Shown: positions 7,270 through 15,118 of the stretch, piece by piece | Layout: every line of letters begins with the position of its first letter | How positions within the stretch are numbered: position 1 is the stretch's first letter | DNA from: Clostridia bacterium | GTDB lineage: Bacteria > Bacillota_A > Clostridia > Oscillospirales > Acutalibacteraceae | Assembly: GCA_017390825.1 (NCBI GenBank) | Contig: JAFPAK010000117.1 | Coordinates: 1 to 19,008, forward strand | Length of the DNA stretch: 19,008 bases | Direction of reading: 5' to 3' | The notes under the pieces: model-generated | The model's input: the letters and a program-made list of their open reading frames with translations, nothing else | What the model was told of the DNA's origin: nothing | Databases searched by the model: none | Made by a program: the position numbers and the translations under genes

Positions 7270-7292
7270 TTATGCCCATACGGTAACACTCC
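7268..7292 (-). promoter_or_regulatory. RAT (ribonucleic antiterminator) site for the PRD antiterminator
   Basis: The minus strand reads GGAGTGTTACCGTATGGGCATAACC. The features GGnGTGTTACyG, a short loop, and GGCATnACC match the RAT consensus bound by LicT/GlcT/SacY-type proteins. Its 3' end overlaps the first bases of the terminator stem. It lies about 80 nt upstream of the antiterminator start codon. Confidence 0.85.
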
Positions 7293-7324
7293 AATAAAAG
7301 TTGCGATATATTCTGTTCATCTAT

Positions 7325-7353
7325 ATATTACATCAGAAATTTTGTTTTGTCAA
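7325..7353 (-). promoter_or_regulatory. Promoter of the PTS operon
   Basis: TTGACA (minus, 7348-7353) and TAATAT (7325-7330) are separated by 17 bp. Transcription would start near 7318, giving a leader of about 127 nt that contains the RAT and terminator before the antiterminator gene. Confidence 0.8.
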
Positions 7354-7470
7354 TAAGCCTAAAACCAAAACGGCGTTTTGCCCAATGACGAAACCCTCAT
7401 AATGTACAATTTGCACAAATATCCTCCTTAAGTATCATTAAAACTATTCGTTATAGGTGTATGACATACA

Positions 7471-7502
7471 AAAAAGCCACACGAACAAGCGTGTGACTTT
7501 TT
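7471..7502 (-). terminator. Terminator of the pgk-tpiA-gpmI operon
   Basis: On the minus strand AAAAAGTCACACG (7490-7502) pairs with CGTGTGGCTTTTT (7471-7483) through 13 pairs, one a T-G wobble, around a 6-nt loop, ending in a T-run. It starts 12 nt after the gpmI stop. Confidence 0.9.
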
Positions 7503-7514
7503 ATTGTTTTAAAC

Positions 7515-9047
7515 TTATTTAATGATAGACTCACCGGTCATTTCCTTAGGCTGCTCTATTTCGAGTATCTTAAGGATAGTGGGAGATATATCGCAAAGTC
7601 TGCCTCCCTCACGCAGTTCGCAATCCTTGCCGACAACGATAAACGGCACGGGATTTGTGGTGTGAGCGGTAAAGGGAGCATCGCCTTCTGCCATCTTGTC
7701 GGCATTGCCGTGGTCAGCTGTGATAAGCGCAACACCGCCCATTTTAAGTGTTGCGTCAACTACTTTGCCTACGCACTCATCAACGACCTCAACTGCCTTT
7801 ACAGCTGCATCGAATATACCTGTGTGTCCTACCATATCGCAGTTAGCGAAGTTGAGAATGATAGCATCATACTCGCCGCTCTCAATCTTTTCAACTACCT
7901 TTTCGCATACGGGATATGCACTCATTTCGGGACAAAGGTCGAAGGTTGCAACATCGGGTGTTTTAATAAGCTCTCTGTCCTCACCCTCAAACATAACCTC
8001 CTCACCGCCGTTGAAGAAGAAGGTGACATGAGCGTACTTAGTGGTTTCAGCAATACGGAGCTGTGTTTTTCCTGCCTTTGAAAGTGTTTCACCCAAAGTC
8101 ATTGTGAGTGCTTCAGGAGCAAATGCCACTTTAACATTAGGCATTGTTGCATCATACTCTGTCATGCAGACATAGTAAAGAGGAAGCAATCCCTTTTCAC
8201 GCTCGAAGCCATTAAATTCGGGATCGACCATTGAACGGGTAAATTCTCTTGCACGGTCTGGACGGAAGTTGAAGAATATAAACGAATCATTTGCATTTAC
8301 ACCGCTGTAATTTTCAGCAACAACGGTAGGAATAACGAACTCATCTGTAAGATTTTTACCGTCACCGTCGACCGTTTCGTATGACTTTTTAACTGCACAG
8401 ATGCCGCAAGCAGCAGTATTGCCCTTGCCGTTTACAACTGCATCGTAAGCAAGCTTAACTCTGCCCCACTGCGTGTCACGGTCCATACCGTAGTATCTGC
8501 CCATAACTGTTGCAGGTGTGCCAACACCGATCTCCTCACACTTCTTATAAAGCTCCTCAACGAAACCGACACCTGATGTGGGAGAAACATCACGACCGTC
8601 CAGAAGGCAATGGATATACACCTTATCCACACCGTTTTTCTTAGCCATATCAAGCAATGCATAAAGATGTGTAAGATGTGAATGAACACCACCGTCGGAC
8701 AAAAGTCCCATAAGATGCAAAGCACCGCCATTTGTTTTGCAGTTTTCCATTGCTCCGAGCAGTACTGCGTTGTTATAAAAGTCACCGTCTTGAATAGACT
8801 TTGTGATGCGTGTAAGCTCCTGATATACAACACGACCTGCGCCGATATTTGTGTGACCGACTTCAGAGTTACCCATCTGCCCGTCCGGCAGACCTACATC
8901 CATACCCGATGCGCCGATAACAGTATTAGGACACTCGCTGAGATATTTATCAAGATTAGGCTTTTTTGCAGCGGCAATAGCGTTACCTGCGGTTTCGTTA
9001 TTGATGCCGTAGCCATCCATAATAATAAGAGTAACAGGTTTTTTCAT
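7515..9047 (-). CDS. gpmI: 2,3-bisphosphoglycerate-independent phosphoglycerate mutase
   Basis: Cytoplasmic glycolytic enzyme interconverting 3- and 2-phosphoglycerate through a phosphoserine and two Mn ions. The 510-residue length is standard. The N-terminal metal motif is LIIMDGYG (D11), the phosphoserine is S61 in DGQMGNSEVGHTNIGAGR, and the C-terminal alkaline-phosphatase-like metal motif is LITADHGNAD. HCLLDGRDVSP and FFNFRPDRARE are also family signatures. AGAGGT lies about 11 nt before the ATG at 9047. It is 18 nt after tpiA and is the last gene of the operon. Confidence 0.97.
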   Translation of the reverse strand: MKKPVTLIIMDGYGINNETAGNAIAAAKKPNLDKYLSECPNTVIGASGMDVGLPDGQMGNSEVGHTNIGAGRVVYQELTRITKSIQDGDFYNNAVLLGAMENCKTNGGALHLMGLLSDGGVHSHLTHLYALLDMAKKNGVDKVYIHCLLDGRDVSPTSGVGFVEELYKKCEEIGVGTPATVMGRYYGMDRDTQWGRVKLAYDAVVNGKGNTAACGICAVKKSYETVDGDGKNLTDEFVIPTVVAENYSGVNANDSFIFFNFRPDRAREFTRSMVDPEFNGFEREKGLLPLYYVCMTEYDATMPNVKVAFAPEALTMTLGETLSKAGKTQLRIAETTKYAHVTFFFNGGEEVMFEGEDRELIKTPDVATFDLCPEMSAYPVCEKVVEKIESGEYDAIILNFANCDMVGHTGIFDAAVKAVEVVDECVGKVVDATLKMGGVALITADHGNADKMAEGDAPFTAHTTNPVPFIVVGKDCELREGGRLCDISPTILKILEIEQPKEMTGESIIK

Positions 9048-9065
9048 AAAATCACTACCTCTTGA

Positions 9066-9833
9066 TTATTTGCTTGCAGCTTTAACGATGATCGAGAAAT
9101 CCTCTGCCTTGAGTGATGCGCCGCCGATAAGACCGCCATCAACATCGGGCTGTGCTACGAGCTCGTCTGCATTTTTAGCATTCATTGAACCGCCGTACTG
9201 AATAGTTACAGCTTCAGCAGTTTCAGCGCCGTACATATCAGCAATAGCAGCACGGATAGCAGCGTTACCCTCGTTTGCCTGCTCGGCAGTTGCAGTTTCA
9301 CCCGTGCCGATAGCCCATACCGGCTCGTAAGCGATAATGATCTTTGAAAGCTTATCAGCCTCAATGCCCATAAGAGCGATCTTTGTCTGCATAGCGAGCA
9401 GTTCTTTTGTTATGCCCTGCTTTCTCTGGTCAAGAGTTTCGCCAACACAAACGATTGCGGTTAGACCTGCATTTACAGCAGCCTTTGTACGAAGATTAAC
9501 GGTTACATCTGTTTCACCGAAATACTGTCTACGCTCTGAATGACCTACTACAACATATTCAACGCCACACTCAACGAGCATTTTTGCAGAGATCTCGCCT
9601 GTGAACGCACCCTTTTCCTCAAAATGTACATTTTCGGCACCGATCTTGATATTTGAACCTTTTGCAGCCTCAACAGCAGCAGCAATATCAACAAACGGTA
9701 CGCAAAGTACAACATCACAATCGGCACCTGCAACGAGGGGCTTCATCTCATTGATGAGAGCAGTTGTTTCAGAGGGTGTGTTATTCATTTTCCAGTTGCC
9801 TGCGATAACGGCATTTCTTTTTGCTTTATTCAT
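9066..9833 (-). CDS. tpiA: Triosephosphate isomerase
   Basis: Cytoplasmic TIM-barrel enzyme interconverting dihydroxyacetone phosphate and glyceraldehyde 3-phosphate. ATG at 9833 is chosen because AAAGGCGG lies 8 nt upstream and MNKAKRNAVIAGNWKMN is the normal N-terminus; an 18-residue in-frame extension to 9887 runs through the intergenic hairpin and lacks a ribosome binding site. The 255-residue protein has catalytic lysine K15 (GNWKMN), H98 (VVVGHSERR), E170 (IAYEPVWAIGTGETA) and the phosphate loop near YGGSMN. It sits between pgk and gpmI on the same strand. Confidence 0.97.
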   Translation of the reverse strand: MNKAKRNAVIAGNWKMNNTPSETTALINEMKPLVAGADCDVVLCVPFVDIAAAVEAAKGSNIKIGAENVHFEEKGAFTGEISAKMLVECGVEYVVVGHSERRQYFGETDVTVNLRTKAAVNAGLTAIVCVGETLDQRKQGITKELLAMQTKIALMGIEADKLSKIIIAYEPVWAIGTGETATAEQANEGNAAIRAAIADMYGAETAEAVTIQYGGSMNAKNADELVAQPDVDGGLIGGASLKAEDFSIIVKAASK

Positions 9834-9862
9834 AATATGATCCGCCTTTCTTATTTCGGTAT

Positions 9863-9895
9863 AAAAGCGTGTGGGCGCAAACACCACACGCTTTT
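9863..9895 (-). other. Intercistronic 12-bp hairpin between pgk and tpiA
   Basis: AAAAGCGTGTGG (9863-9874) and CCACACGCTTTT (9884-9895) form a perfect 12-bp stem with a 9-nt loop. On the minus strand it starts 10 nt after the pgk stop and ends in TTTTATA, so it can act as a partial terminator or a 3'-end stabiliser that sets pgk above tpiA-gpmI. The core CACACGCTT recurs in the gpmI terminator. Confidence 0.7.
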
Positions 9896-9905
9896 AAATC
9901 ATTTC

Positions 9906-11117
9906 TTATTTATTGTTAGCAGCTACGATACCGGGAAGCTCTTTTCCCTCGAGGAACTCGAGTGATGCACCGCCGCCGGTTGAGATGTGTGACATCTTAT
10001 CTCCGAAGCCGAGGTTATTTACAGCTGCAGCAGAGTCGCCACCGCCGATAATAGTGATAGCATCTGTCTCAGCAAGAGCCTTTGCAACAGAAATCGTACC
10101 GTTTGCAAAGCAGGGGTTTTCTGAAACGCCCATCGGTCCGTTCCAAACAACAGTCTTTGCAGATTTAACTTCCTCTGCGAAGATTTTAGCAGACTCTGTA
10201 CCAATATCAAGACCCATAACATCAGCCGGAACCTCGCCTACCTTGTAATTCCAGGTCTCAACTTCCTTGTCGATCGGATCGGGGAATTCTTTAGCACAAG
10301 TATTGTCAATGGGAAGGAGGATCTTAACGCCCTTTTCCTCAGCCTTTTTGAGCATTTCCTTGCAGTAATCTATCTTCTCTTCATCAACGAGTGATGTGCC
10401 TACCGAGTAGCCCTGTGCTACCATAAAGGTGTAAGCCATACCACCGCCGATGATAAGTGTGTCTGCCTTGTTAAGAAGGTTATCGATAACAGCGAGCTTG
10501 TCCTTAACCTTTGCACCACCGAGAATGGTAACGAACGGTCTTTCCGGATTTTCAACAGCATTGCCAAGGAACTTGATCTCTTTCTCGATAAGATAACCGA
10601 TAACAGATTCTTCAACATACTCTGTAACACCTACTGTTGAGCAGTGTGCTCTGTGAGCTGCACCGAAAGCATCGTTTACAAATACATCAGCAAGTGAGCC
10701 AAGCTCAGCAGAAAATGCTTCGCCGTTCTTAGTTTCCTCTGCACGGTATCTTGTGTTCTGAAGAAGAACAACATCGCCGTCCTTCATATCAGCAACAGCA
10801 GCCTTTGCATTTTCGCCGACAACATTATCGTCAGCAGCAAAAACTACTTCTTTACCAAGATGCTCTGAAAGTCTTTTTGCAACGGGTGCAAGTGAGAGCT
10901 CCGGCTTAGGCTCGCCCTTCGGCTTGCCGAGGTGTGAACAAAGAATTACCTTACCGCCGTCAGCGATAAGCTTTTTAATCGTCGGAAGAGCTGCTACTAT
11001 ACGATTTTCGTCTGTGATAACGCCTGCTTTGAGCGGTACATTGAAATCGCAGCGAACAAGCACTCTTTTGCCTTTAACATTAATGTCGTCAACTGTTTTT
11101 TTGTTAAGAACTGTCAT
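9906..11117 (-). CDS. pgk: Phosphoglycerate kinase
   Basis: Cytoplasmic glycolytic kinase that makes ATP from 1,3-bisphosphoglycerate. ATG at 11117 is preferred because GAAAGGAAA lies about 9 nt upstream; the in-frame ATG at 11135 contains that Shine-Dalgarno and lacks one of its own. The 403-residue protein begins [19 protein letters not shown]. Motifs are [11 protein letters not shown], the substrate-binding region around [32 protein letters not shown], and the nucleotide loops [11 protein letters not shown] and [13 protein letters not shown]. It is the first gene of the pgk-tpiA-gpmI operon, and gap and eno are not in the window. Confidence 0.97.
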   Translation of the reverse strand: MTVLNKKTVDDINVKGKRVLVRCDFNVPLKAGVITDENRIVAALPTIKKLIADGGKVILCSHLGKPKGEPKPELSLAPVAKRLSEHLGKEVVFAADDNVVGENAKAAVADMKDGDVVLLQNTRYRAEETKNGEAFSAELGSLADVFVNDAFGAAHRAHCSTVGVTEYVEESVIGYLIEKEIKFLGNAVENPERPFVTILGGAKVKDKLAVIDNLLNKADTLIIGGGMAYTFMVAQGYSVGTSLVDEEKIDYCKEMLKKAEEKGVKILLPIDNTCAKEFPDPIDKEVETWNYKVGEVPADVMGLDIGTESAKIFAEEVKSAKTVVWNGPMGVSENPCFANGTISVAKALAETDAITIIGGGDSAAAVNNLGFGDKMSHISTGGGASLEFLEGKELPGIVAANNK

Positions 11118-11170
11118 ACTTATATTTCCTTTCATTTATAAAATCAATTAAACATAATTGCCTATTATCT

Positions 11171-11199
11171 ATTCTATATTATTTATTGCAATTTTTCAA
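11171..11199 (-). promoter_or_regulatory. Promoter of the pgk operon
   Basis: TTGAAA (minus, 11194-11199) and TAGAAT (11171-11176) are separated by 17 bp, with transcription expected near 11163 and a leader of about 45 nt. The surrounding 11120-11300 region is very AT-rich. The match is good but not perfect. Confidence 0.65.
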
Positions 11200-11272
11200 G
11201 CATAAATTAAGGAAATTTCGAAAAAATTGCATAAAATCAAGCTCGAATTATTGGCATATTCGTCAAAATAAG

Positions 11273-11300
11273 TTGAAATAATGAGATTTTGTGGTATAAT
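11273..11300 (+). promoter_or_regulatory. Promoter of the LTA-synthase-family gene
   Basis: TTGAAA (11273-11278) and TATAAT (11295-11300) are 16 bp apart, and TGG before the -10 makes an extended -10. It diverges from the pgk promoter about 75 bp away. Confidence 0.8.
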
Positions 11301-11335
11301 GAAAGAGTTAAATAATATAAAGAAAGGAGCTTTCT

Positions 11336-13390
11336 ATGACAAATGTTAAAAATCTGCGGATTGACAAATTCAAATCTGTGATGATAACACAGCTTTTCTT
11401 CCCAACAACACTGCTGTATCTTGAACTGCTTTTCAGATTTTGCGTGTACGGCATTACAATAGATATGGGATATGTTTATATGCCGATTTTCACACTTACA
11501 ATCGGCTTTTTACTTTCTGCGCTATGTGGTTGCTTTTCAGAAAAGATAAATCGTATACTTACAATAGTACTGACCTTTACCACCTGTGCTTATTACATAT
11601 TCCACTTTATGTATTACAAGGTGTTGAAAGGCTTTTTCACGATAGTTATGGTACAGTTTGCAGGTGACGCCGCGGCGGACTTTTGGCAGATAGGAGCACT
11701 TGCGGTGCTTCGTAATTTCTGGTTTTTGCTGCTCGGCGCTATTCCGTTTGCATTTGTATGTCTTTTCCACAAGCGCCTTTTCTGCTTTGAAAAAACAGTT
11801 GGAAGATTACGCATCGCGTATATAATCATCTCGGTACTGCTTTATCTTATCAATATAGTCGTCATCAACTTTAACAGCGGTGAGATGAGCGACAAATATT
11901 ATTACACCAGCGCACTTTCGCCCGGAGAAACCATCTCACGTTTTGGTCTTGCCACGACCTCGCGTCTTGATCTTCAGCAGTTTTTTATTGATATTGAGGA
12001 TGATGAGATAATAAATCCATATACCGAAAGTCCTGATGCCTTGATAGTAAATAATAATACTGTATCTACCGAGAAGACAACGCAAAAGGAATACGGTAAG
12101 AATGTTACCGACATTGACTTTGACACGCTTATTGCAAGTGAGGACAATGAGGATGTCAAGGAGATGCATGAGTATTTCAAAACAGTTACACCAACCGATA
12201 AAAACGACTACACAGGTTATTTTAAAGGTAAAAATGTTATATATATGACGCTTGAAGGTTTCAGTGATAACTGCGTATCAAAGGAACTTACACCGACTCT
12301 TTATAAAATGCTCAACACCGGCTTTGTGTTTGAAAATTACTATAATTCGCTTTGGGGCGGCAGTACCGCATCGGGTGAATACGCTAATTTGACCGGCAAT
12401 TTTTACACAACTGCAGACTGCTTACAGGAAAGTGCAGAAAATTATATGCCGTATGCTGTCGGAAACGCATTCAAGAGTGCCGGATATTCTGCATATGCAT
12501 ATCATAATCACACAGGTACATACTATCACCGTGACCAGTCCCACACAAATATGGGCTTTACCTTTAAAGCCATCGAAATGGGTCTTGACGGAATGAGTGA
12601 AGCTTGGCCCCGTTCGGATAATGAGATGGCAAGCCTCACACTGCCTGATTATGTTGATAACACGCCTTTCTGCGCATATTATATGACGGTCAGCGGTCAT
12701 GGATATTATTCGTGGTCGTCTAATGCAATGTCAACAAAGCACTGTGACCGTGTTAAGGATCTGCCGTATTCCGAAAATATCAAAGCATATATCGCCTGCA
12801 ATCTTGAAGTTGAGGATATGCTCAACACGCTTATCGCAGAACTTGAAAGCAAAGGAATTCTTGACGATACGGTATTTGTTATGAATGCGGATCATTATCC
12901 GTATCTTTTGGAGGACAACGAGCTTGCCGAGCTTTACGATCTGCCCGAGTCCGGCATCCGAAATAATCTTGATCTATACAGAAACGGACTTGTTATATGG
13001 TGTTCTTCCATGACAGAAACGGTAAAAATCACAAAACCATGCTCATCTATTGATGTACTGCCGACTGTGCTCAATCTGTTTGGCATTGATTACGATTCAC
13101 GGCTTATTATGGGTACGGATATTCTTTCAAGCACCGATCCTGTAGCTATCATAAACTGTCTTGGCTCCGGCGGCTCATGGCATTGGAGAACCTCTGTCGG
13201 CACATACAATACAAAAACAGGTGAATTCACTCCAAACGACGGCGTAAAAATGACAGAAGACGAAACAGACAGCTATGTCACAACTATAAACAGAATAGTT
13301 CAGCTGAAACGCAAATACTCTGCGTGGATACTTGATTATGACTATTACGGTGTAGTTTTACTTGGCAAAGAGCCTAAAGTTAAATCATAA
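11336..13390 (+). CDS. LTA-synthase-family membrane sulfatase/phosphoglycerol transferase
   Basis: This 684-residue protein has about five N-terminal membrane helices (roughly 15-40, 45-65, 72-95, 120-145 and 158-180), an extracellular linker, and a sulfatase-fold catalytic domain (about 298-605). Family members transfer glycerol phosphate from phosphatidylglycerol to build a cell-surface polymer. Predicted metal and catalytic residues are E307 (YMTLEGFSD), nucleophile T344 (WGGSTASGEYANLTG), H398-R399 (YYHRDQSHTNMGF), H455 (TVSGHG) and D519-H520 (MNADHYPY). AAAGGAG lies 6 nt upstream of the ATG. The tail after about 610, including SWHWRTSVGTYN, resembles Clostridial homologues but not the shorter Staphylococcus LtaS. 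It is monocistronic, with its own promoter and terminator. It could act in lipoteichoic acid synthesis or modify another surface glycopolymer; the substrate cannot be read from sequence. Confidence 0.88.
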   Translation: MTNVKNLRIDKFKSVMITQLFFPTTLLYLELLFRFCVYGITIDMGYVYMPIFTLTIGFLLSALCGCFSEKINRILTIVLTFTTCAYYIFHFMYYKVLKGFFTIVMVQFAGDAAADFWQIGALAVLRNFWFLLLGAIPFAFVCLFHKRLFCFEKTVGRLRIAYIIISVLLYLINIVVINFNSGEMSDKYYYTSALSPGETISRFGLATTSRLDLQQFFIDIEDDEIINPYTESPDALIVNNNTVSTEKTTQKEYGKNVTDIDFDTLIASEDNEDVKEMHEYFKTVTPTDKNDYTGYFKGKNVIYMTLEGFSDNCVSKELTPTLYKMLNTGFVFENYYNSLWGGSTASGEYANLTGNFYTTADCLQESAENYMPYAVGNAFKSAGYSAYAYHNHTGTYYHRDQSHTNMGFTFKAIEMGLDGMSEAWPRSDNEMASLTLPDYVDNTPFCAYYMTVSGHGYYSWSSNAMSTKHCDRVKDLPYSENIKAYIACNLEVEDMLNTLIAELESKGILDDTVFVMNADHYPYLLEDNELAELYDLPESGIRNNLDLYRNGLVIWCSSMTETVKITKPCSSIDVLPTVLNLFGIDYDSRLIMGTDILSSTDPVAIINCLGSGGSWHWRTSVGTYNTKTGEFTPNDGVKMTEDETDSYVTTINRIVQLKRKYSAWILDYDYYGVVLLGKEPKVKS

Positions 13391-13392
13391 CT

Positions 13393-13427
13393 AAAAGTGC
13401 AATCCGATGGATTGCACTTTTATTATT
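13393..13427 (+). terminator. Terminator of the LTA-synthase-family gene
   Basis: AAAAGTGCAATCC (13393-13405) pairs perfectly with GGATTGCACTTTT (13409-13421) around a 3-nt loop, 13 bp in all, followed by ATTATTT. It starts 2 nt after the stop codon, and its A/T ends would let it work in both directions. Confidence 0.9.
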
Positions 13428-13465
13428 TCCGATTTATTCTGCGATACCGCAAAACAATAGAATTC

Positions 13466-13510
13466 GAATAATAAATACGGCGGCATGGAAAGTATCATCC
13501 TTGCCGCCGT
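13466..13510 (-). terminator. Terminator of the Thr/Pro-repeat protein gene
   Basis: On the minus strand ACGGCGGCA (13502-13510) pairs with TGCCGCCGT (13477-13485). A 16-nt loop can extend the stem through GGA/TCC pairing, and the stem is followed by ATTTATTATT. It starts 6 nt after the stop codon at 13517. Confidence 0.75.
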
Positions 13511-13516
13511 TGCTTG

Positions 13517-14137
13517 TTATCTTCTTTTTCCGTTTGATCTTTTTTGTTTGTTTTGCAGATAGTACATTCTGTTTACTGCAACAAGTGCTACAATGCAAAG
13601 CACTGCAACTATCCCGCTTATCCAGCCGATCACCGTAAACATCTTTGTGTATTTATTGGTATCAGTGCTTTTAACTTCCTCTTTTTCGGCATTGGTAGGG
13701 CGGGAGCGTGTAGCCTTTGTCTCGTTTTCATCATGCACGATACTAGTCTGCTGAATATACTGCTCCTGATAATTATTCGAATAGGTATAATCGTTCTCAA
13801 CAGGGTCATCCGGAGCATCAATTGCATAACTCACACTTTGAGCGGGGACGGTTTGCACCTGAGTAACCTGCTCAGTTGCAAATGTTCCTGATTCGCCTGT
13901 AGTGACAGGCTGCTCTTGAGTAACCGGCTCGGTTACAGGTTCAGTTATCGGCTCCGTAATAGGTTCGGTGACGGGAACCGTGACGGGGTTAGTAACCGCT
14001 TCAGACGGCGCCTGTGTGCCGAACTGCGCTATTGGCGCAGTGGTTTCCTCCGTTGCAACTGCAACAAGACTTAATGTGCAGAGCATAAGCATAATCACTA
14101 AAAATACATTTATAAATTTGACAAGCTTAATATTCAT
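13517..14137 (-). CDS. Thr/Pro-repeat membrane-anchored surface protein, unknown function
   Basis: I do not recognise a named family. The 206-residue protein has a basic start (MNIKLVKFIN) and hydrophobic segment (about 9-27) with a likely signal-peptidase site near VAVA-TEE. A low-complexity Thr/Pro/Glu region follows, containing a (V/I)TEP repeat at about 51-73 and then a Q/N/Y-rich stretch to about 135. A charged spacer, one C-terminal membrane helix (about 167-189) and a basic cytoplasmic tail ending NGKRR complete it. There is no LPxTG sortase motif, so anchoring is probably by the C-terminal helix with the repeat region outside the membrane. GGAG lies 11 nt before the ATG. It has its own promoter at 14181-14209 and terminator at 13466-13510, so it is monocistronic. 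A wall-spanning stalk or substrate for surface glycosylation is possible but unproven. Confidence 0.75.
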   Translation of the reverse strand: MNIKLVKFINVFLVIMLMLCTLSLVAVATEETTAPIAQFGTQAPSEAVTNPVTVPVTEPITEPITEPVTEPVTQEQPVTTGESGTFATEQVTQVQTVPAQSVSYAIDAPDDPVENDYTYSNNYQEQYIQQTSIVHDENETKATRSRPTNAEKEEVKSTDTNKYTKMFTVIGWISGIVAVLCIVALVAVNRMYYLQNKQKRSNGKRR

Positions 14138-14180
14138 ATATTTAACTTCTCCAAAAGTCGTTCAAAATAAATACATCAAC

Positions 14181-14209
14181 ATTATAATACAGATCTCGTG
14201 GATTTTCAA
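14181..14209 (-). promoter_or_regulatory. Promoter of the Thr/Pro-repeat protein gene
   Basis: TTGAAA (minus, 14204-14209) and TATAAT (14181-14186) are separated by exactly 17 bp. It lies in the 95-nt gap after the immA stop, with about 50 nt of leader. Confidence 0.8.
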
Positions 14210-14232
14210 CATATTTTTGCATTAAAGTAATT

Positions 14233-14643
14233 TCAGGCTCCCTCGACTCTGCTCATATAAAACTCCATCGCCATTTTTACAAATTTTTCGGGTAGTGAAA
14301 GGTACTCCGCTATTTCCCAACTTTCCTTGTAGCCCTCACGGTACGCCCTAGAAAGTACCTCCTCAGGGATAAGACGCTTTATTGCCCATCTGTTTGCAAT
14401 TTTTTCGCATTTGCCTGCTACCTCCAGCGGTGTATAACGGTTATAAAAGGCGCCACATACGCAATGCCCCAGCTCATGCGCAAGCTTAACCGCTTCGTCC
14501 CCCTCGGAACGCAACAGCATCGGGTCGATAGCAACATAACACTCGCCGTCGTACAAAACTGAAAGACTTTCAGTATCATGCAAGGAGAAGCAATCAACAG
14601 TTACACCTTGCTTTTCTGCAAATTCATATAGTTCATTCAGCAT
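14233..14643 (-). CDS. ImmA/IrrE-family metallo-endopeptidase
   Basis: Cytoplasmic zinc protease of the type that cleaves a partner XRE repressor to derepress an integrative element or prophage. ATG at 14643 is chosen because AAAGGA lies 7 nt upstream, so it overlaps the last 11 nt of the repressor gene (translational coupling). The protein has 136 residues with HExxH at H56-E57-H60 (KLAHELGHCVCGAFYN) and a probable third ligand E80 in GKCEKIANRWA, both typical of the family. The C-terminal part (about 90-136) is helical. Pairing with the XRE gene immediately upstream supports an ImmR/ImmA-like pair. No integrase or other mobile-element gene is nearby. Confidence 0.88.
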   Translation of the reverse strand: MLNELYEFAEKQGVTVDCFSLHDTESLSVLYDGECYVAIDPMLLRSEGDEAVKLAHELGHCVCGAFYNRYTPLEVAGKCEKIANRWAIKRLIPEEVLSRAYREGYKESWEIAEYLSLPEKFVKMAMEFYMSRVEGA

Positions 14644-14968
14644 TAATGTTTCCTTTCTTTCTCTCCTTGATAAAGCGTGCATAGCTTATAACATCCTCAT
14701 ACATATCATCTGTTATCTCGCCGTCACCTCCGAAAAGAGCAAATTTGATATCCTCATCGCTCACGGAATGTGGTTTTTCTATTCCTAAAAGATAATCGGA
14801 GCTTACTGAAAAAATATTTGCTATCTCGCTTATCGCTGAGGGATTGGGAGTTGAGTCCCCCTTCTCCCACTTTGCCACCGACTGCTGCGATACTCCTAAT
14901 TTTTCTGCAAGTTGTTTTTGCGAAAGGTTATGTTTAAATCTCAATTCTTTAAGTCTTTTACTGAACAT
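14633..14968 (-). CDS. XRE-family (Cro/CI-type) transcriptional repressor
   Basis: This 111-residue DNA-binding protein starts at ATG 14968, which has GGGGGAA 8 nt upstream; a 13-residue in-frame extension to 15007 runs into the promoter -10. The helix-turn-helix spans about 3-60, with LSQKQLAEKLGVSQQSVAKWEKG followed by PNPSAISEIANIFSVSSDYLLG in the standard order. Residues 70-111 (DEDIKFALFGG ... DVISYARFIKERKK) resemble the C-terminus of repressors paired with ImmA peptidases, probably the dimerisation or cleavage region. It overlaps immA by 11 nt. An operator-like dyad lies between its -35 and -10, so it should repress itself, and similar dyads cover the divergent promoter. Confidence 0.92.
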   Translation of the reverse strand: MFSKRLKELRFKHNLSQKQLAEKLGVSQQSVAKWEKGDSTPNPSAISEIANIFSVSSDYLLGIEKPHSVSDEDIKFALFGGDGEITDDMYEDVISYARFIKERKKGNINAE

Positions 14969-14998
14969 TATTAATTCCCCCGAATAGTTGATATCTTT

Positions 14999-15027
14999 AT
15001 TATACAACCTTTTGTTGTATTTGTAAA
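14999..15027 (-). promoter_or_regulatory. Leftward promoter of the repressor/immA genes
   Basis: TTTACA (minus, 15022-15027) and TATAAT (14999-15004) are 17 bp apart. The dyad ATACAAC-N5-GTTGTAT occupies the spacer and overlaps the -10. Transcription would begin near 14992, inside the 13-residue extension upstream of ATG 14968, supporting that shorter start. Confidence 0.85.
15002..15020. promoter_or_regulatory. Operator-like dyad O1
   Basis: ATACAAC-CTTTT-GTTGTAT has perfect 7-bp arms. It is the most symmetric of four related dyads in this region and lies within the repressor's own promoter. Binding by the XRE protein is inferred from position and repetition. Confidence 0.75.
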
Positions 15028-15050
15028 GATATTTTTTTCAAAAATAAGAC

Positions 15051-15079
15051 TTGACAACAACAAATAGTTGTGTTATGCT
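15051..15079 (+). promoter_or_regulatory. Rightward promoter of the cysteine-rich peptide/sigma-like genes
   Basis: TTGACA (15051-15056) and TATGCT (15074-15079) are 17 bp apart, with TGT before the -10 giving an extended -10. Operator-like dyad O2 sits in the spacer. Transcription would begin near 15086, giving a leader of about 106 nt to the ATG at 15192. Confidence 0.75.
15057..15071. promoter_or_regulatory. Operator-like dyad O2
   Basis: ACAAC-AAATA-GTTGT has perfect 5-bp arms in the spacer of the rightward promoter. Its centre is 53 bp from that of O1. Confidence 0.7.
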
Positions 15080-15086
15080 TGTGTTA

Positions 15087-15101
15087 ACAACCTATTGTAG
15101 T
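15087..15101. promoter_or_regulatory. Operator-like dyad O3 (degenerate)
   Basis: ACAAC-CTATT-GTAGT keeps one perfect half-site and has one mismatch in the other. It lies at or just after the rightward start site, centred 30 bp from O2. Confidence 0.5.
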
Positions 15102-15118
15102 AGATAATTTGAAATTAA

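Noticed and set aside
13919..13987. Short tandem repeats considered as CRISPR or minisatellite
   Set aside because: The repeats are in frame and encode (V/I)TEP units of a surface protein, with no regular spacers.
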